NCBI GenBank assembly: GCA_039090855.1
Contig: CM076997.1
Coordinates: forward strand, 162,780,709-162,844,708
From: Macrothele yani
Taxonomy: Eukaryota; Arthropoda; Arachnida; Araneae; Macrothelidae
DNA: 64,000 nucleotides
Reading direction: 5' to 3'
Positions 42,545 to 54,873 of this stretch are shown here, piece after piece. A program made the position numbers and the translations under genes. The notes beneath the pieces are model-generated. The model had not been told where the DNA came from. It did not search any database and worked only from the letters and a program-made list of their open reading frames with translations. Numbering within the stretch: position 1 is the stretch's first letter; every line of letters begins with the position of its first letter.

Positions 42545-44625
42545 CATCATCATCATCATTGTCAACCATTATCAATCCACTGCTGGATGAAGGTCTCCCC
42601 AAGTTTCCTCCACAACGGTCTGTCTTGTGCCAGTCTCCTCCATGTCACTCCCGCATATTTACGAATTTCATCCACCCATCTCCCACGTGGTCTTTTTCTG
42701 GGTCTTTTCCTGTCCCTTGGAATCCAATCTAAAATTTCGGCTGTCCATCTATGGTCTGTCCTTCTTGCAGTATGTCCAGCCCATTGCCATTTCAGGGATT
42801 TAACTCTGATCATGATGTCTTCCACTCTCGTCATTTTTCGGATCCACGAGTTCCTCTTCTTATCTCTCTTGGTTATACCAAGCATGCACCTCTCCATACT
42901 TCTTTGAGTTGTCTGCAGCCTTTGTATGTCTCTTTAGTTAAGGTCCACGTCTCTGCACCATACGTAAGCACTGGAAGGATGCATTGATCAAACACTTTTC
43001 TTTTAAGACATAATGGCATATTGCTCTTGAAAATTATGCTGTTTCTTCCAAAAGCTCTCCAGGCAAGTTTTATACGCCGATTAATTTCTTCATCAATGTG
43101 ACCCTCACTTGATATCTGCTGTCCAAGATAAACGTACGTATCTGTTATCTCCAGTTTTTCTCCATCAATCGATAAATCTTCATTTCTTGTAAAAGCATTG
43201 TAAATCACTTTTGTCTTCTGAAAGTTCATTTTTAATTCCACTTCTTTACTCTTGTCAGCAAGTTCCTGGATCATAATCTGCAGCTCTGATGGGGTAGTTG
43301 CAAAAATGACTATGTCATCAGCAAAACGAAGGTGGGTTAGATAATCTCCATTAATCTTTATCCCCTTGTTTTCCCAGCTCAGTGACTGAAAAACACCCTC
43401 CAATGTGGCATTAAAGAGCTTCGGAGATATGGTGTCACCTTGTCTCACTCCCTTTCCAATTTTATGTGTGTTGTATTTTCAAACAGCCGAATCTTTGCAC
43501 TTGGATTTTCATAGATGTTCTTAATAATATTAATGTATGCATCTTCAATACCGCAGGATTTCAGAGCCGTGGTAACTGCTGATGGTTTCACCGAATCAAA
43601 GGCTTTTTCATAATCGATAAAAGCCATGCACAATGGAAGTTCATATTCCTCGCTCTTTCAATTAGTTCTCTCAGTACGTGGATATGATCTATTGTGCTGT
43701 AGCCACTCCTGAATCCAGCTTGTTCTCTCGGTTGAGCCATGTCCAGTGTTACCTTCAAGCGGTGTGAAAGAACTTTAGTGAAGATTTTATAAACCACTGA
43801 TAGGAGGCTGATAGGTCTGTAGTTTCTGAGATCCTCAATGTCACCTTTTTTATGTAGCAGGATCATTGTAGCATTGTTCCAATCCTCAGGAATATTCCCT
43901 TCATTAAGGCATCGAGTGAAAATTTGGGCGAGTACTGTTTCAATTTCTCCACTTGCTTCTTGTATGATGTCTATAGTAATTCCATCTTCTCCTGGAGCTT
44001 TCCCCCGCTTCATGTTCTTGATTGCATGAGCAACTTCTGCTGGGAGGACTGGAAGAACTCTGGTACCTTTCATGATGTCTGGAGTACATGTATCATCCCT
44101 TTCATATAATTTGGAGTAGAAATCTTTCACTCTTGTCAAAATTTCGCTTCTATTTCTTGTTATAGAACCATCTTCTTTTCTCAGAGCCATAATCTGTTTT
44201 CTTCCTTACTGAGATGTCCCTTTGCTATCTTAAGGCTTTGGTTGTTTTCAATTGCTTTCCTCACTAGCTCACAGTTGAATTTCCTTACGTCTTCAGTGAT
44301 ACTTTTTCGTGTTGTCTTGCATAGCTCTATATATTCCACTTTGGAAGCCACATCTTCTTTAGTTGTCCTCATCTCTTCTTTTTTGCATCAACATTTTGGT
44401 TTTTCCTGATAATTTGTTCACATGCAACTTGTTCTTAGACCCAGCTAATTTTGTTGCTGTTTCCATAAGAGCTTTGGTTACTTTTCTGTTAACTTCCGAA
44501 ATATCCACTTCTTCCGATGTTAGGCCTTCTAAAGCAGAGAATCTGTTCTTCAGTTCCAACTTGAAAGTATTATGGTGTTTTTTAAGGTTGGTTATGTCAA
44601 TACATTTTGTTTGTCTTAGAACATC
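42545..44625 (-). pseudogene. RTE-like LINE copy 4, 5'-truncated, with target-site duplication
   Basis: Leftward copy of the family at 11.7-18.6 kb, from within the endonuclease-RT linker (IDITNLKKH at about 44620) to the (GAT)n tail at 42545-42560. RT boxes RPISLLSVV, AFIDYEKAFDSV, MRQGDTISP and LRFADDIVIFA are all readable, but the frame shifts near 43440-43445, 43600-43630, 44185, 44365 and 42880. TAGAACATCAATT lies at both borders (about 42535 and 44626), a 13-bp target duplication. Confidence 0.93.
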
Positions 44626-44862
44626 AATTAATTAGTACAAAACAACATTTGTTTTACACGGATAAGAAAAATTGTCGCCTGAATACCCTAAAAGGTCTGA
44701 AATCGATGCGCAACCTTTTCTGTGAACCTTTGAAGGGAATAGGCATAGGTATGAGCAAATACACACTATTTATTGCATAAATGCGTATTTATGTCAATAC
44801 AGTTTGATGACGTCAGACAAAACAAAAACAAAAAGGGCAAACTGGCGCACAGTGATAAAATG

Positions 44863-45075
44863 TTAATGTCGAGTATGTTCGAAGAGTTCGCCATTGCCCA
44901 CGATACACAGTTGTATTCGTGAAAGCAACTCTGCATGCACATTCCTCAGCATGGAAGGTGTCACACTGTTGCAGGCATGTTTAACACGACGACGTAGATC
45001 CAGTAGACTTGTAGCCGCTGTTGCATACACCTGATTTTTTACGTAACTCCTGAAATCCAAGCTCGCCATTCTCAC
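44863..45075 (-). pseudogene. Transposase C-terminal fragment of the long-TIR element
   Basis: Leftward frame: DFRSYVKNQVYATAATSLLD, LRRRVKHACNSVTP and MLRNVHAELLSRIQLCI. This is the C-terminal tail type of an IS630/Tc1/mariner-group transposase (phe-x-x-tyr-x-lys, DLRRR, TP.ML..V). The catalytic core is missing. It lies in the element's interior, facing left. Confidence 0.72.
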
Positions 45076-45166
45076 ACATCGTACGGAGACCTAAACTTCT
45101 GATAAGGGTACATCCTACTACTGGGTTTTATACCGTAGGTACGGTACAACGTCACAATCTGCATTT

Positions 45167-45395
45167 GGCCGCCCCGGTGGTGCAGTGGTCTAAGGCGCTG
45201 GCCTCTGATCATTCGTCCGTAAGGGGTTCGGGTTCGAATCCCGGTCAGGCATGGATGTTGTGTTTGTCTTACGGCACTGGCTCTCTCCCTTCCCTGGAAC
45301 CAGTGACCCTAAATTAGGGACGGGCGACTGCTTATAGCCCATTGAGTTGCTCACGGTGGTCGTTAAACCTCCAATCAAAAAAAAAAAAAAAAAAA
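45167..45395 (+). repeat. tRNA-derived SINE, full length, inside the long-TIR element
   Basis: Head GGCCGCCCCGGTGGTGCAGT, B box GGTTCGAATCC intact, A-tail near 45378-45395. ATCTGCATTT repeats on both sides as target duplication. Confidence 0.95.
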
Positions 45396-45770
45396 TCTGC
45401 ATTTGCACACGGCTGCATTTGCAAAATGTGAATATGCAGATTCGAATCGTCACGCATCGATTTCGGACATTGTAGGGTATCCAGGCGACAATTTATCTTA
45501 TCTGCGTGAAACAAATATGTCGTGTTGTACTAATTAATTGATGCTCTACAACTTTGTATTTGGAAATTTTGCTCTATCTCTTTTCGTTTTCGATTTGCAA
45601 TGGCTAACTTCCGCATTTCGCCACTAGGGGCGCTGCTGTTGGTTGCATTCGATCGGGCGTAGTTGCATTACTATACCGTTATCTCACTTGCATAACTCTA
45701 CCTCTCTCCGTTCGCAAGTTATTCTAGGCTAAAGGGACTTTCCCATGCACGCTGTATATACGAGAATTAA

Positions 45771-46010
45771 GCCGCCCCGGTGGCGCAGTGGTCTAAGCGA
45801 TGGCCTCTGATCATTCGTCCGAACGGGGTCCAGGTTCGAATCCCGGTGAGGCATGGATGTTGTGTTTGTCATACGGCACTGGCTCTCACCCTTCCCTGCA
45901 ACCAGTGACCCTAAATCAGGGACGAGCGACCGCGTATAGCCCATTGAGTTGCTCACGGTGGTCGTTAAACCTCCAACCAAAAAAACAAAAAAAAAAAAAA
46001 AAAAAAAAAA
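45771..46010 (+). repeat. tRNA-derived SINE, full length
   Basis: Head GCCGCCCCGGTGGCGCAGTG, B box GGTTCGAATCC intact, long A-rich tail to about 46010. TATACGAG lies on both sides (45755 and 46012), so it appears to have landed in the end of the mariner copy that follows. Confidence 0.93.
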
Positions 46011-46011
46011 A

Positions 46012-47355
46012 TATACGAGGATCGTTCAAAAAGTAACGGAACTGATTTTACGTGGGGCAGAAATGAAATGCAATAAACATACTTACACTTACATACTTTC
46101 GACGTATTGCCCCTCCACCTGAATGCACCGGTCCCACCTTTCTATCCACTTCCGGAAGGTGTGTTTGAAGTTCATCCTCGACATGAGGTTCAGGATATCC
46201 ATCACAGCATTGTTGAGTTCAGAAATTGATGCAAACCGACGTCCACGAAGTTGTTTTTTCACTTAAGGAATAGATGGGAGTCACACGGCGCTAGGTCAGG
46301 TGGATACGGAGGGTGTGCTATCATTTCGATTCCTGGATCTTGGATAGTCTGTTGTAATAGTTAAGCAAAGCAAAATGTGCAAATGGAATTATTCTGATGC
46401 TGCTAACCAGTTTGTGCCAATTCTAGGTCGTTTTGGGAATTCTTTTTTCTTTACAGGACCTTTGGGGACTTCATATTAGCAGGCACTGGTAACAGTTTTT
46501 CCTTGGGGAACAACATGGGTTGCACAACTCACATTTCATCGAAGAAAACCAGATGCATAACCTTCCCTGCACTTGCTTGAACCTTTACTGTCCTTAATCG
46601 GTTATTCTGGGTGTATCCACTGGGCACTCTGTTGTTTGTTTCTGGATCAAAATGGTGAAAAAAAAATTATTCACATGAGACGACTCGATCCAAAAATTGT
46701 GGCACTTGTCGTAGCTGGCATTTCTCTTGGTGACAAGTGATAACACGATTTGCCTTGTGTTCATCCTTAAGCAAGTGGGGAATCCACTTAGCAGCGAATG
46801 TTTCTTTTCCCAATCGGTTTCCACATGTCATGAACTGAACCAACTGATATCTGTATCACATTAGCACCCTCCTCAATGGTCATCGGTGGTCTTCGCGCAG
46901 GAGTGCATCTGTAGTATTCATATTAACCTGTGTAGTCCATGTCCAAGGCCTACCGGAGAGTGTAGCATTTTCTAGACCCTCTTCACCATTCACAAATTTC
47001 TTGTGCCACTCAAAAACTCTTTCACTGGACAAAGTCTCTCCCTTATAGGCTAAACTCTACGCCTTGCCCTACAAGAATGCACCAGCGGAGCGCTGCAACG
47101 ACGCGCCGTCCCGTGACCTCACTTGCAGGTGTTCCGACACAGATGGCTGCATTTCGTTTCCTTTTGCGTGGCTTTGTTTTGGCGATATGACGTCAGTCTC
47201 TTTACTTTTTGAACGACATTTTCGGAGCGCTGTAACAACGCGTCGTCAAGTGACTAACCTTACTGTTGTTCCGACAGAGGTGGCTGCATATTTTTGGAAT
47301 GGGCTTATTTTGGCGCTATGACGTGAGTCTCGTTATTTTTTGAACAACCTACGTA
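46012..47355 (-). mobile_element. mariner-like element with degraded leftward transposase
   Basis: Ends TATACGAGGATCGTTCAAAA (left) and, inverted, TATACGTAGGTTGTTCAAAA (right). The leftward coding region is recognisable only in pieces: NFWIESSHVNN, VDTPRITD and KVMHLVFF-like stretches in different frames, with many stops. The right terminal region is present twice in tandem (about 47076-47218 and 47219-47350). Confidence 0.78.
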
Positions 47356-47837
47356 TATATGGGTATGAAGACGTAATATATGTAAGTACGAATATTTATT
47401 TGGCACTGAAAAGTTTCATATTGAAAGCCAAAAATGGTATCGTACAAGATAACAATGTACTTCATTTCCTCCCATAATTTCAATCAGGTAGTTTTTTCCC
47501 GAGAGATCTGAGAGACGACTCTCCTGATACCGCGTTCTGATTATAGTAGATTATGCGCAACAAGTGAAAGCTAGACTTTGAAATCGATATAGCACCTCAA
47601 AAAAAAAAAAAACCTGTCGGAGTCAAATGCGTTAAAAACGAGACCATTTAAAAAGCATTATGCCATCGGCATCGCAGTACCTTTATATGTAATTACGCAG
47701 ACATATTTAACGTAAAATAAATTCATTTTAGGGGAATTGCACATCTCGGTGGAAATTTTAATCTTGCACATGCTCTTGAATTTGCTGAAACAAATATCGG
47801 TTAAAATAAACACCGTACCTGTTCTCATCAAATAAAA

Positions 47838-49757
47838 CAAGAAAGATGACACCGAATTTTCGGGTGTAATAAGCATATCTTTTGAATCCGTTCTAACGAA
47901 AATTAAATTCATCAAAACTATTAAAAGTCAATGGAGTCGGTATGTTTTGAAAACAATAGTATCTGACGGAAAAAAGACGTTTTTCAGTCGGGTTTTTAAT
48001 CCCTCAGATATTGCTGTAAACGGAATCGTGTACTTACGCCCTCTGGTTGCAGAATTGTGCGTTCAGAAAAGCATGAATTTATATGAGACCGGAAACGCTC
48101 TACAACACAGAAAGAAGTTTTCAAATCGGACTCTTAGAAACAAAGATATCGACAAAAATAAGATGTGACTTCACGTCCCCTGATGGGAAAACCATGCATT
48201 ATTTTAGGAAGAAAGTATTCTTAAAAGGTTTTTCCATATGAGCGGTATCGGTCTAAGAAAAAAAAATTAGTCAAGTTTTGAAGATCCCAGATTTTGCTAC
48301 AAATAGATCAGAAGCAGAAATTAACTCTTATTCCCCATGGTGGCCAAACCATTCTTTACCAAACATTAGAAATTATGTGAAAAATATTTTCCATCAAGTC
48401 TTGTATGCAATACAGGAAGGATTTTTCAAATCAGAGTTTTAGAAGCAGAAATAACGCAGAAAACGCGTTTTCCCTTTGTGCCCCCTAGCAGGAAGTATAT
48501 GATTTACTTGAAAATTTTGAATTTATAGGAAACACATTTCGCATCGGAAACACTATCCAACAAAGTAGGAATTTTTCAAATCGGACTCCTACAAGTAGAG
48601 ATATTGACAAAAATAAGATATACATCTACGTCACCTGGCGTAGAAACCATGCATTATTTCAAGAAAATGTTCCTAAAAGGTTTGTCGACATGAGTAGTAT
48701 CAATCAACAAACGACTTTTTTTTCAATCGAGATTTTAGAAGCTCATATTTTGCTGCAAATACATCAGAAGCGGACTTTAAGACTTATGCCACCTGGTGGC
48801 CAAGCCATTTTTTTACAAAATTAGAATTAGCTGCAAAGGATTTCCCATCAGGAATTATATCCGGTGCAGAAATAATTTTTCAAATCGGAGATTTAGAAGC
48901 AGAGATAAAAGGGAGAAATCAATTTACCTTTACGCACCCTAGCGGAAAGTCTATGAATTACTTGAAAATTCTGAAATTATATGAAAAACATGTCACACTG
49001 GAAACACTACCTAACAAAAAAGGAGCTTTTCAAATCGGACATCTAGACGTAGAGATATTGACAAAAATAAGATATACATCTACGCACCCTGGCGCAGAAA
49101 CCATGCAAAATTTTAAGAAGAAAATACTCCGAAAAGGTTTATCGATGTGGGTGGAATCAGTCCACGAAAGAATGTTTTCAATCGATATTTTAGAAGCTCA
49201 GATTTTTTGCCAAATACATCAGAAGCAAAAATTGACACTTACGCCCCAGGTGGCAAACGTGTTCTTTACCAAAAATTTTAAATAATATACAAAATATTTA
49301 ACATCAGGTGGTGTATCTGCTGAAGAAAGAATTTTTCATGTTGGAGTTTTAGAAAAAGAGTTATCGGGCAAACTGTAATTTGCTTTTACGCCCCCTAGCG
49401 GAAAATATATGTGTAATTTGAAAAAGAAACTATATCTAAAACACTGTTCGACATAAATGAAACCGAAAAATAAAATAATTTTTTCAATCGGATGTTTAGA
49501 AGCAAATATGTGGAATAAAACGTATTTTTGAATTCGACATCATCTGCATTACGCCCTCCAGCGACGAAATGGTAAACAAAAACGAAATAAACTATCATCA
49601 TTTGCATATTTCAAGCTTCCCAATGGAAAAATAATTTTTCAAATCGGACCAATAGTTGCAGAGATATTGTGGATACAGATAGGCGAGCGGACGGACGGAC
49701 AAACCGGTAGCATAAGCACGATCTGTTTTTACAAAAGACGTGCTAAAAAGGGACAGC
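47838..49757. mobile_element. Satellite-bearing repeat element, copy 1
   Basis: It starts with a hairpin-like block (GACACCGAATTTTCGGGTGT) and CTTTTGAATCC, and ends with a GGAC run (GCGGACGGACGGACAAAC) plus AAAGACGTGCTA. In between lie about twelve monomers of about 150 bp anchored at TTTTTCAAATCGGA-like boxes: 47980, 48118, 48268, 48421, 48571, 48721, 48875, 49026, 49175, 49330, 49478 and 49634. Most monomers also carry TACGCCCCCTAGCGG-like boxes. The middle nine form a three-type array (see findings). No coding meaning. The layout (two conserved ends, internal tandem repeats, GGAC microsatellite) resembles DINE/HINE-type non-autonomous Helitron relatives; that is inference. Confidence 0.75.
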
Positions 49758-50229
49758 TGTGTTCCATTTTCGGTTGTAATGAGCATGTCTCTTGAATCCC
49801 TTTCGACACGAAAAGCGAACCTCAAAGCCGGGTTTCACAAAATCTAAATGTTCAGCAGAACAGAAAATACATTTACACCATCTAGAAAAAAACTGCGTGT
49901 AATTAAAAACACACGATGCAAGCAGAGTATCTCATTGTCAAAAGAAACGGTTATAAAAAAACAAATCAACCGGATTTCTACAGGCGATAAAACATTCAAA
50001 AATGAAACACCTATTTACTCTTTCTACAGGATGAAAAGTATGTTACGAAAATTAATAAATTTTGCTCAAAACGTTTCGCACTGCAGAAGGAACAAACCAG
50101 AGACAAAGGGATTTTCAAATCAAACAGTTAGAAGAAGAAATATAGATAGAAGCATGATATAACTGGCTCCCCCATTTAAACTGGATAATTTGCATTCTGA
50201 AAACGTTGAAAATATTCGAAAAGTATTCT

Positions 50230-51355
50230 TCATAGCAAAAGCTATGCTAACGAAGTAAACAAAGAAGTTTATATCTGTTTCGTCGACCTAGAAAAAGCGT
50301 TTGACATGGTGAATTGTTAAAAGCTGATGGAAGTGCTAAGTAAAATAAGATTTGATTAGAGACCGGAGTTCAATAGTTGAATTATACATAAACCAGACTG
50401 CCATAATAAAGACAAAAGCAGGAAAAAATCAAAAAAATCTGTGATTGTTAGATGTGTAAGACAAGGATGCTGTCTGTCACCAACGCCCTTCAATTTTTTT
50501 TGCAGAAGAAATTATAAAAGAATTTTTTGATGAAGAGAAAAGAGGAATCACTATTGGAGTTAGAACAATACAAAGTATTAGATTTGCAGATGACCAAGGA
50601 ATATTAGCTAATACTGAAGATGAACTGCAGCATCTAATGCAAAGTTGGAAGTGTATGCAAAAAATATGGTATGAAAATTAACACAAAGAAAACAAAAACA
50701 ATGAGAGTCTCCAGTAAACCAGGAAATGTTGAAGTGATGATGACTGGAGGAAAGGTAAAGCAAGTTGGACTATACAAATACCTTGGTAGTACAATCCAAG
50801 AAAATTGAAAATGTGACATGGAAATAAAAGAAAGTATTAGCAAAAAGAAATATGCATTCAATAACAAGAAAAATTTGTTTATTAATAAAATGAATACAAA
50901 TTTAAAGAAAAGGGTTATTATGTGCTGTATGTGGAGTATAACTTTATAAGCGGCGGAAACGTGGACAGTTTGGGAAGAAAGAAGCTCAAATGTTGGAGGC
51001 ATTTGATATGTGGTTATGGAGAAGAATGGAGAAGAGAAAGTGGATTGAAAAGATTGATGACGTATAAGGGTCGAAAATCAAAGAAATTTACTAAAGATCA
51101 TAAGAAAAAGAAACTATAACTGGATCGGACACGTGTTAAGAATAGACAGCCTATTGAAAAGAATTAAAGAAGGGAAAATTGAAGGAAAATGACCAAGAGG
51201 AAGGAAACGACTAATTTTGCTTGATGGTATAATGGGTACAGAAGGTTATGAAGAAATGAAAGAGGAAGCAAGAGACAACGGAAACTGGAGGAAGAAGGCT
51301 TGCTGATATACCGTTGGACCTGTCAATAGACAGAACAGTAATGATGATGATGATG
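50230..51355 (+). pseudogene. LINE fragment (reverse transcriptase to 3' end) inside the satellite element
   Basis: Rightward pieces: EVYICFVDLEKAFDMVN, VRQGCCLSP, IRFADDQGILANTEDELQHL, GLYKYLGSTIQEN, NWIGHVLRI. The order is that of an endonuclease-type LINE reverse transcriptase, broken by many stops and shifts. The tail ATGATGATGATGATGG suggests an RTE-like element, different from the family at 11.7-18.6 kb. Confidence 0.82.
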
Positions 51356-51894
51356 GCAAGAAAAAATAATTTTTCAAATACGTCTCCAAGAAGCAGAGGC
51401 AACCCGAGAAATTTGACGTTTTCGCCCATTAGCGGAGAAGTTGCACATTATTTAAAGAGAATAATGCCTCACATCCTTATTGTAGAGAATAACATTTATT
51501 AAAAAAGAAAATGTTCAATAGGGTTTTCAGAAGCGGAGATGCAGCTGCAAAGTACAGAAACACCACTTAGTGACAGAACTGTAAACTATAGAAAGTCCAA
51601 ATGTACATGCGAAGTGTTCCATAAAACAAATAGTATCCGGTGGTAAAATATTTTTTTAATCAGACATTTGGAAGCTGAGATGCCGAGAAAACATATTAAA
51701 CATTTGCTCCCTTAGCGGGTAAACTTTGCAGTATTTCGGGAACGAAATACACACAAAATATTTTCATAGTTAGTAGCCTGTAACGGGAAAAATATTTTTT
51801 CAGTCGGGTTTTTAACACCGAGGTTATTGCTGCAATTATGCTGTAAACTGAAACGTAAACTTACTTCTTCTAGTGGACAGCTTGGGAAAGAAAC

Positions 51895-51963
51895 TTTGAT
51901 GAAGAGAAAAGAGGAATCGAAGTAGAACAATACAAAGTATTAGATTTGCAGATGACCAAGAAA
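51895..51963 (+). repeat. Short duplicate of the LINE active-site region
   Basis: GATGAAGAGAAAAGAGGAAT and AACAATACAAAGTATTAGAT plus TTTGCAGATGACCAAG repeat 50528-50600, with about a dozen bases missing. It sits alone among satellite monomers. Confidence 0.85.
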
Positions 51964-52430
51964 TTTGAAAAAGAAACTATAACCAAAATACTGTTCGACA
52001 TAAATGGAACCGAAAGATAAAATATTTTTTTCAATCGGATGTTTAGAAGCAAATATGTGGAATAAAACGTATTTTTGAATTCGACATCATCTACATTCAC
52101 GCCCTTTAGCGGCGAAATTGTACATCGTAAAAAAAAACGAAATAAAGGATCATCATTTGCATATTTCAAGCTTCTCAATGGAAAAAGAAAACATCCGATT
52201 GAAAAAAATATTTTATCTTTCGGTTCCATTTATGTCGAACAGTATTTTGGTTATAGTTTATTTTTCAAATTACTTGGTCACTTGTGCAACGAAAAAAATT
52301 TGTAGTTAATAGCAGCACATTTCGAAAAAAACACTCTCTCCGATAAGTTGAGAATTTTTCATATCGGACTCTTAGAAGAAGATATATCGAAAAAATACAA
52401 TATACATATACTCCCGTAGCGAGGAAACTA

Positions 52431-53850
52431 TGTATTTTAAAGCAGAACCCATAATTATGCGGCATTGCTGAGTGGTGGAATACAGGCATGCCAGAGTTTT
52501 CGAATGAGGTCTCTTGTATAATCGATGAGTGATAGGTTTGAAGGCTGTCACTGCTCGGGAAGCACACTGACCTTTGTAGACATGCTCGTAAGATTTTGCC
52601 AGTAAAGCGTTAATTGTAAGAAAATGACTTCCGGGATAGCGTTCAAAAAATACAGCGAAAGGAGCGGTAAAACTTCATCTACTGTACATACCAGCTGGAT
52701 GTCATGATTTCACTTTTGCATATCAGAGCTACCCGACTATCTTAACTGATGGCCCCTCATAGCAGGGTGACCGCTTGACGACCAACATAATGCTCGTAAG
52801 TAACGGTTAGACCCTCTCTACGGCCACGCCATCGATAGGCGCAGACTTGACAACCGAGGTAGAATACGAACGCATTCCTAAACACGATATTATATCATTC
52901 CTATCGCCAGGTAGCTTTACTACGATACCATTCCAGATGTTCTATGGTCAATGGTAGTCTAAGCCAATTGTGGCTGTAGAGAGAACTGAACTGCCTCCGC
53001 CAATTTTAAGTTTGCTGTCCAACTCGTAACGGGGATGTCCATAGTCAGCGCTACTGCCTCTCCAATAGTCTATAGTAGCCAGTGGCTCTGCAGTTGCCTG
53101 GAGACGAACACACCGATTAATGCTTTCTGAGGTCCACCTGAGTGCGCCTCTCATGATATAGTGAATAGAGGTTCCTTACGGCGATCAATTGTGCCAAGAG
53201 CTTCCAACTGTTCAGCAATTCTGATGAACATGGTCAGTGATTCGACGAACCAACAAGAATTACTGAGGCCAAATCTTTTGGCTCTCTCAAACGCGTACAG
53301 ATAATAGTAGGTTTAGCTACGATGCCTGTGAGGCATCTCCAGTCTGTGGATATGCAGTAAAACCCCTCAACGCTCGGTAGGTGTTTTTCGTAAGATATGA
53401 AGCTCCAGAAGCGACATGATTTCGGGCAGCATCTGTTTGTATTTTTGTCTCCCGCGAATAATAACTCTCTCGAATGATTCACGCGATTGGTTGCTTACTC
53501 GAATGACTGGAATATCCCACCTCCCGACATGCACTTACCAATTAATTGCATGCCGAAACTTCGATTCCTTCTAGATGGAGCAATGAGTATGTTGAGGAGT
53601 GCATTCGTAATCATTTGACGTCCCTTACACACGAATAGCTCAGGGTAGGTTATTATAATTGGCCTTATATCCGGAAACCAAATATCTGTACTCCGTTTAA
53701 GAAAACTATGAGTCAATATGAAAAAAAAACATCTTTAAGCTTCAGAAACATTCTGCTGAGCTTCCTGAGAAACACAATCCAGAAATATTGGGGAATATTT
53801 GGGGATGAAAAATGTAAGAAATTAGGAAAGCATAAACGCTAAAGAGCAGT
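52431..53850. other. Intergenic, no gene recognised
   Basis: Less AT-rich than its surroundings. Open frames on the minus strand (52948-53154, 53234-53482, 53495-53716) are in succession but show no domain I know; they could be remains of an unrecognised element. Confidence 0.45.
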
Positions 53851-53852
53851 TC

Positions 53853-54070
53853 GTCGCCCTGTTGACGCAGTGGTCTAAGCGATGGCTTCCGATCAATCGT
53901 TCGAGATGGGTCCGGGTTCAAATTCCGGTGAGGTATGGATGGCGTGTTTGTCTTACGGTACTGGCTCTCTCCCTTCCCTATAGTCAGTGGCCCTTAATTA
54001 GGGACGGGCGACTGCTCATAGCCCATTGAGTTGCTCATGGTGGTCGTCAAACCCCAAACAATAATAAAAG
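53853..54070 (+). repeat. tRNA-derived SINE
   Basis: Head CGCCCTGTTGACGCAGTGGT, B box GGTTCAAATTCC (two changes), full body, tail reduced to CAATAATAAAAG. Moderately diverged. Confidence 0.9.
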
Positions 54071-54665
54071 AGCAATAATCGTGCACTTACGTTTAGAATA
54101 CCTTTCCACAAAGCCAAAATTTGTAAGCGAAAAATAAAGGAAGAAATGTCACGAAACATTGAGAAATAAAACCAAACAAAGACACGAGCGGTAGAATGTA
54201 ACTATGATGGCAGACTTCAGCTGAATGCTGAAGAAAGACAATTCTGTTGAATAAAGTGGTTACACATCAAAATCAAATGAGCGCAAATTTCGTGAGCTAT
54301 ATGTTACGGATGAAAGCGAAAATTTATAAACAACTAAATAGTTGTATGTTGTAAATATATTTTTCCAGCTAAATATTCAGCATATGGTTATTTATAAATA
54401 TTCCCTGTATTTTTATTGGGTAAGCAAAAAAGTTGTGCCGTTGTAGAAGATGTATTGATAGCACAGTACAAGTAAAACACCAAACTTAGCTTAACTCCGC
54501 AAAACATTCCGCATGAACGGCCACAACTTCCTCCTACCGTCGCCATCCGCAGAAGGTACTGTTTGGCAATACCTCTCGTTGACTGGCATTCTGAGGTGTC
54601 GCTACCCCTAAACACCAGAACATCGAACCGCCATGCAAAGAACACGTCGGATCCATTGTGTGTTT
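54071..54665. other. Intergenic, no gene seen
   Basis: AT-rich, then a moderately GC-rich part (54480-54660) with an open minus-strand frame lacking any recognisable domain. Confidence 0.5.
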
Positions 54666-54873
54666 CTCTTTTTTTCATTGGGGTTTAATGATTACCGTGA
54701 GCAACTCGATTAGCTATAAGCAGTAGCCCGTAATTTATGGTCACTAGGGAAGGGAGAGGGCCAGGGCCGTAAGACAAACACAACATCTATGCATAACCGA
54801 GATTCGAACCTGGACCCATCTTGGACGAATGGTCAGTAGCCAGCGCATAGACAACTGCGATACCAGGGCGGCG
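54666..54873 (-). repeat. tRNA-derived SINE, diverged
   Basis: Minus-strand copy: 3' block GGGTTTAATGATTACCGTGA, middle TAAGACAAACACAACATC, head decayed (GATACCAGGGCGGCG). A short deletion removes part of the CCAGGGA block. Confidence 0.86.

Larger units (their letters stand above)
42326..45754. mobile_element. Tc1/mariner-superfamily element with inverted repeats of about 300 bp, invaded by a LINE and a SINE
   Basis: Left repeat: 42326-42545 continuing at 44626-44712. Right repeat: the complement at about 45440-45754. Ends are CAG.GTGCAT.GGAAAGTCCC, flanked by TA on both sides (42324-42325 and 45755-45756). The inner part (44713-45440) keeps only the end of a transposase. Removing the LINE (42546-44625) and the SINE (45167-45395) leaves about 1.1 kb, so this is a non-autonomous deletion derivative. 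Confidence 0.9.
49760..52430. mobile_element. Satellite-bearing repeat element, copy 2, interrupted by a LINE
   Basis: A degraded start block (GTTCCATTTTCGGTTGTAAT and TCTCTTGAATCC, 49769-49805) is followed by diverged monomers to about 50210. A LINE fragment (50230-51355) intervenes, and more monomers run from 51360 to about 52420 (TTTTTCAAAT, TTCAGAAGCGGAGATG, GCCCATTAGCGGAGAA). The GGAC end is not clear. Confidence 0.65.

Noticed and set aside
45167..45270. tRNA gene predicted from the A and B boxes
   Set aside because: The boxes belong to the SINE head. The acceptor stem does not close and the copy continues into the SINE body and an A-tail.
48953..49285. 110-codon ORF in the satellite element
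   Set aside because: It spans monomers of the tandem array, has no domain, and is not kept open in the other rounds of the array.
52948..53716. Three successive minus-strand ORFs as a possible host gene
   Set aside because: No domain, no splice-consistent layout and no similarity I recognise; left as unassigned.
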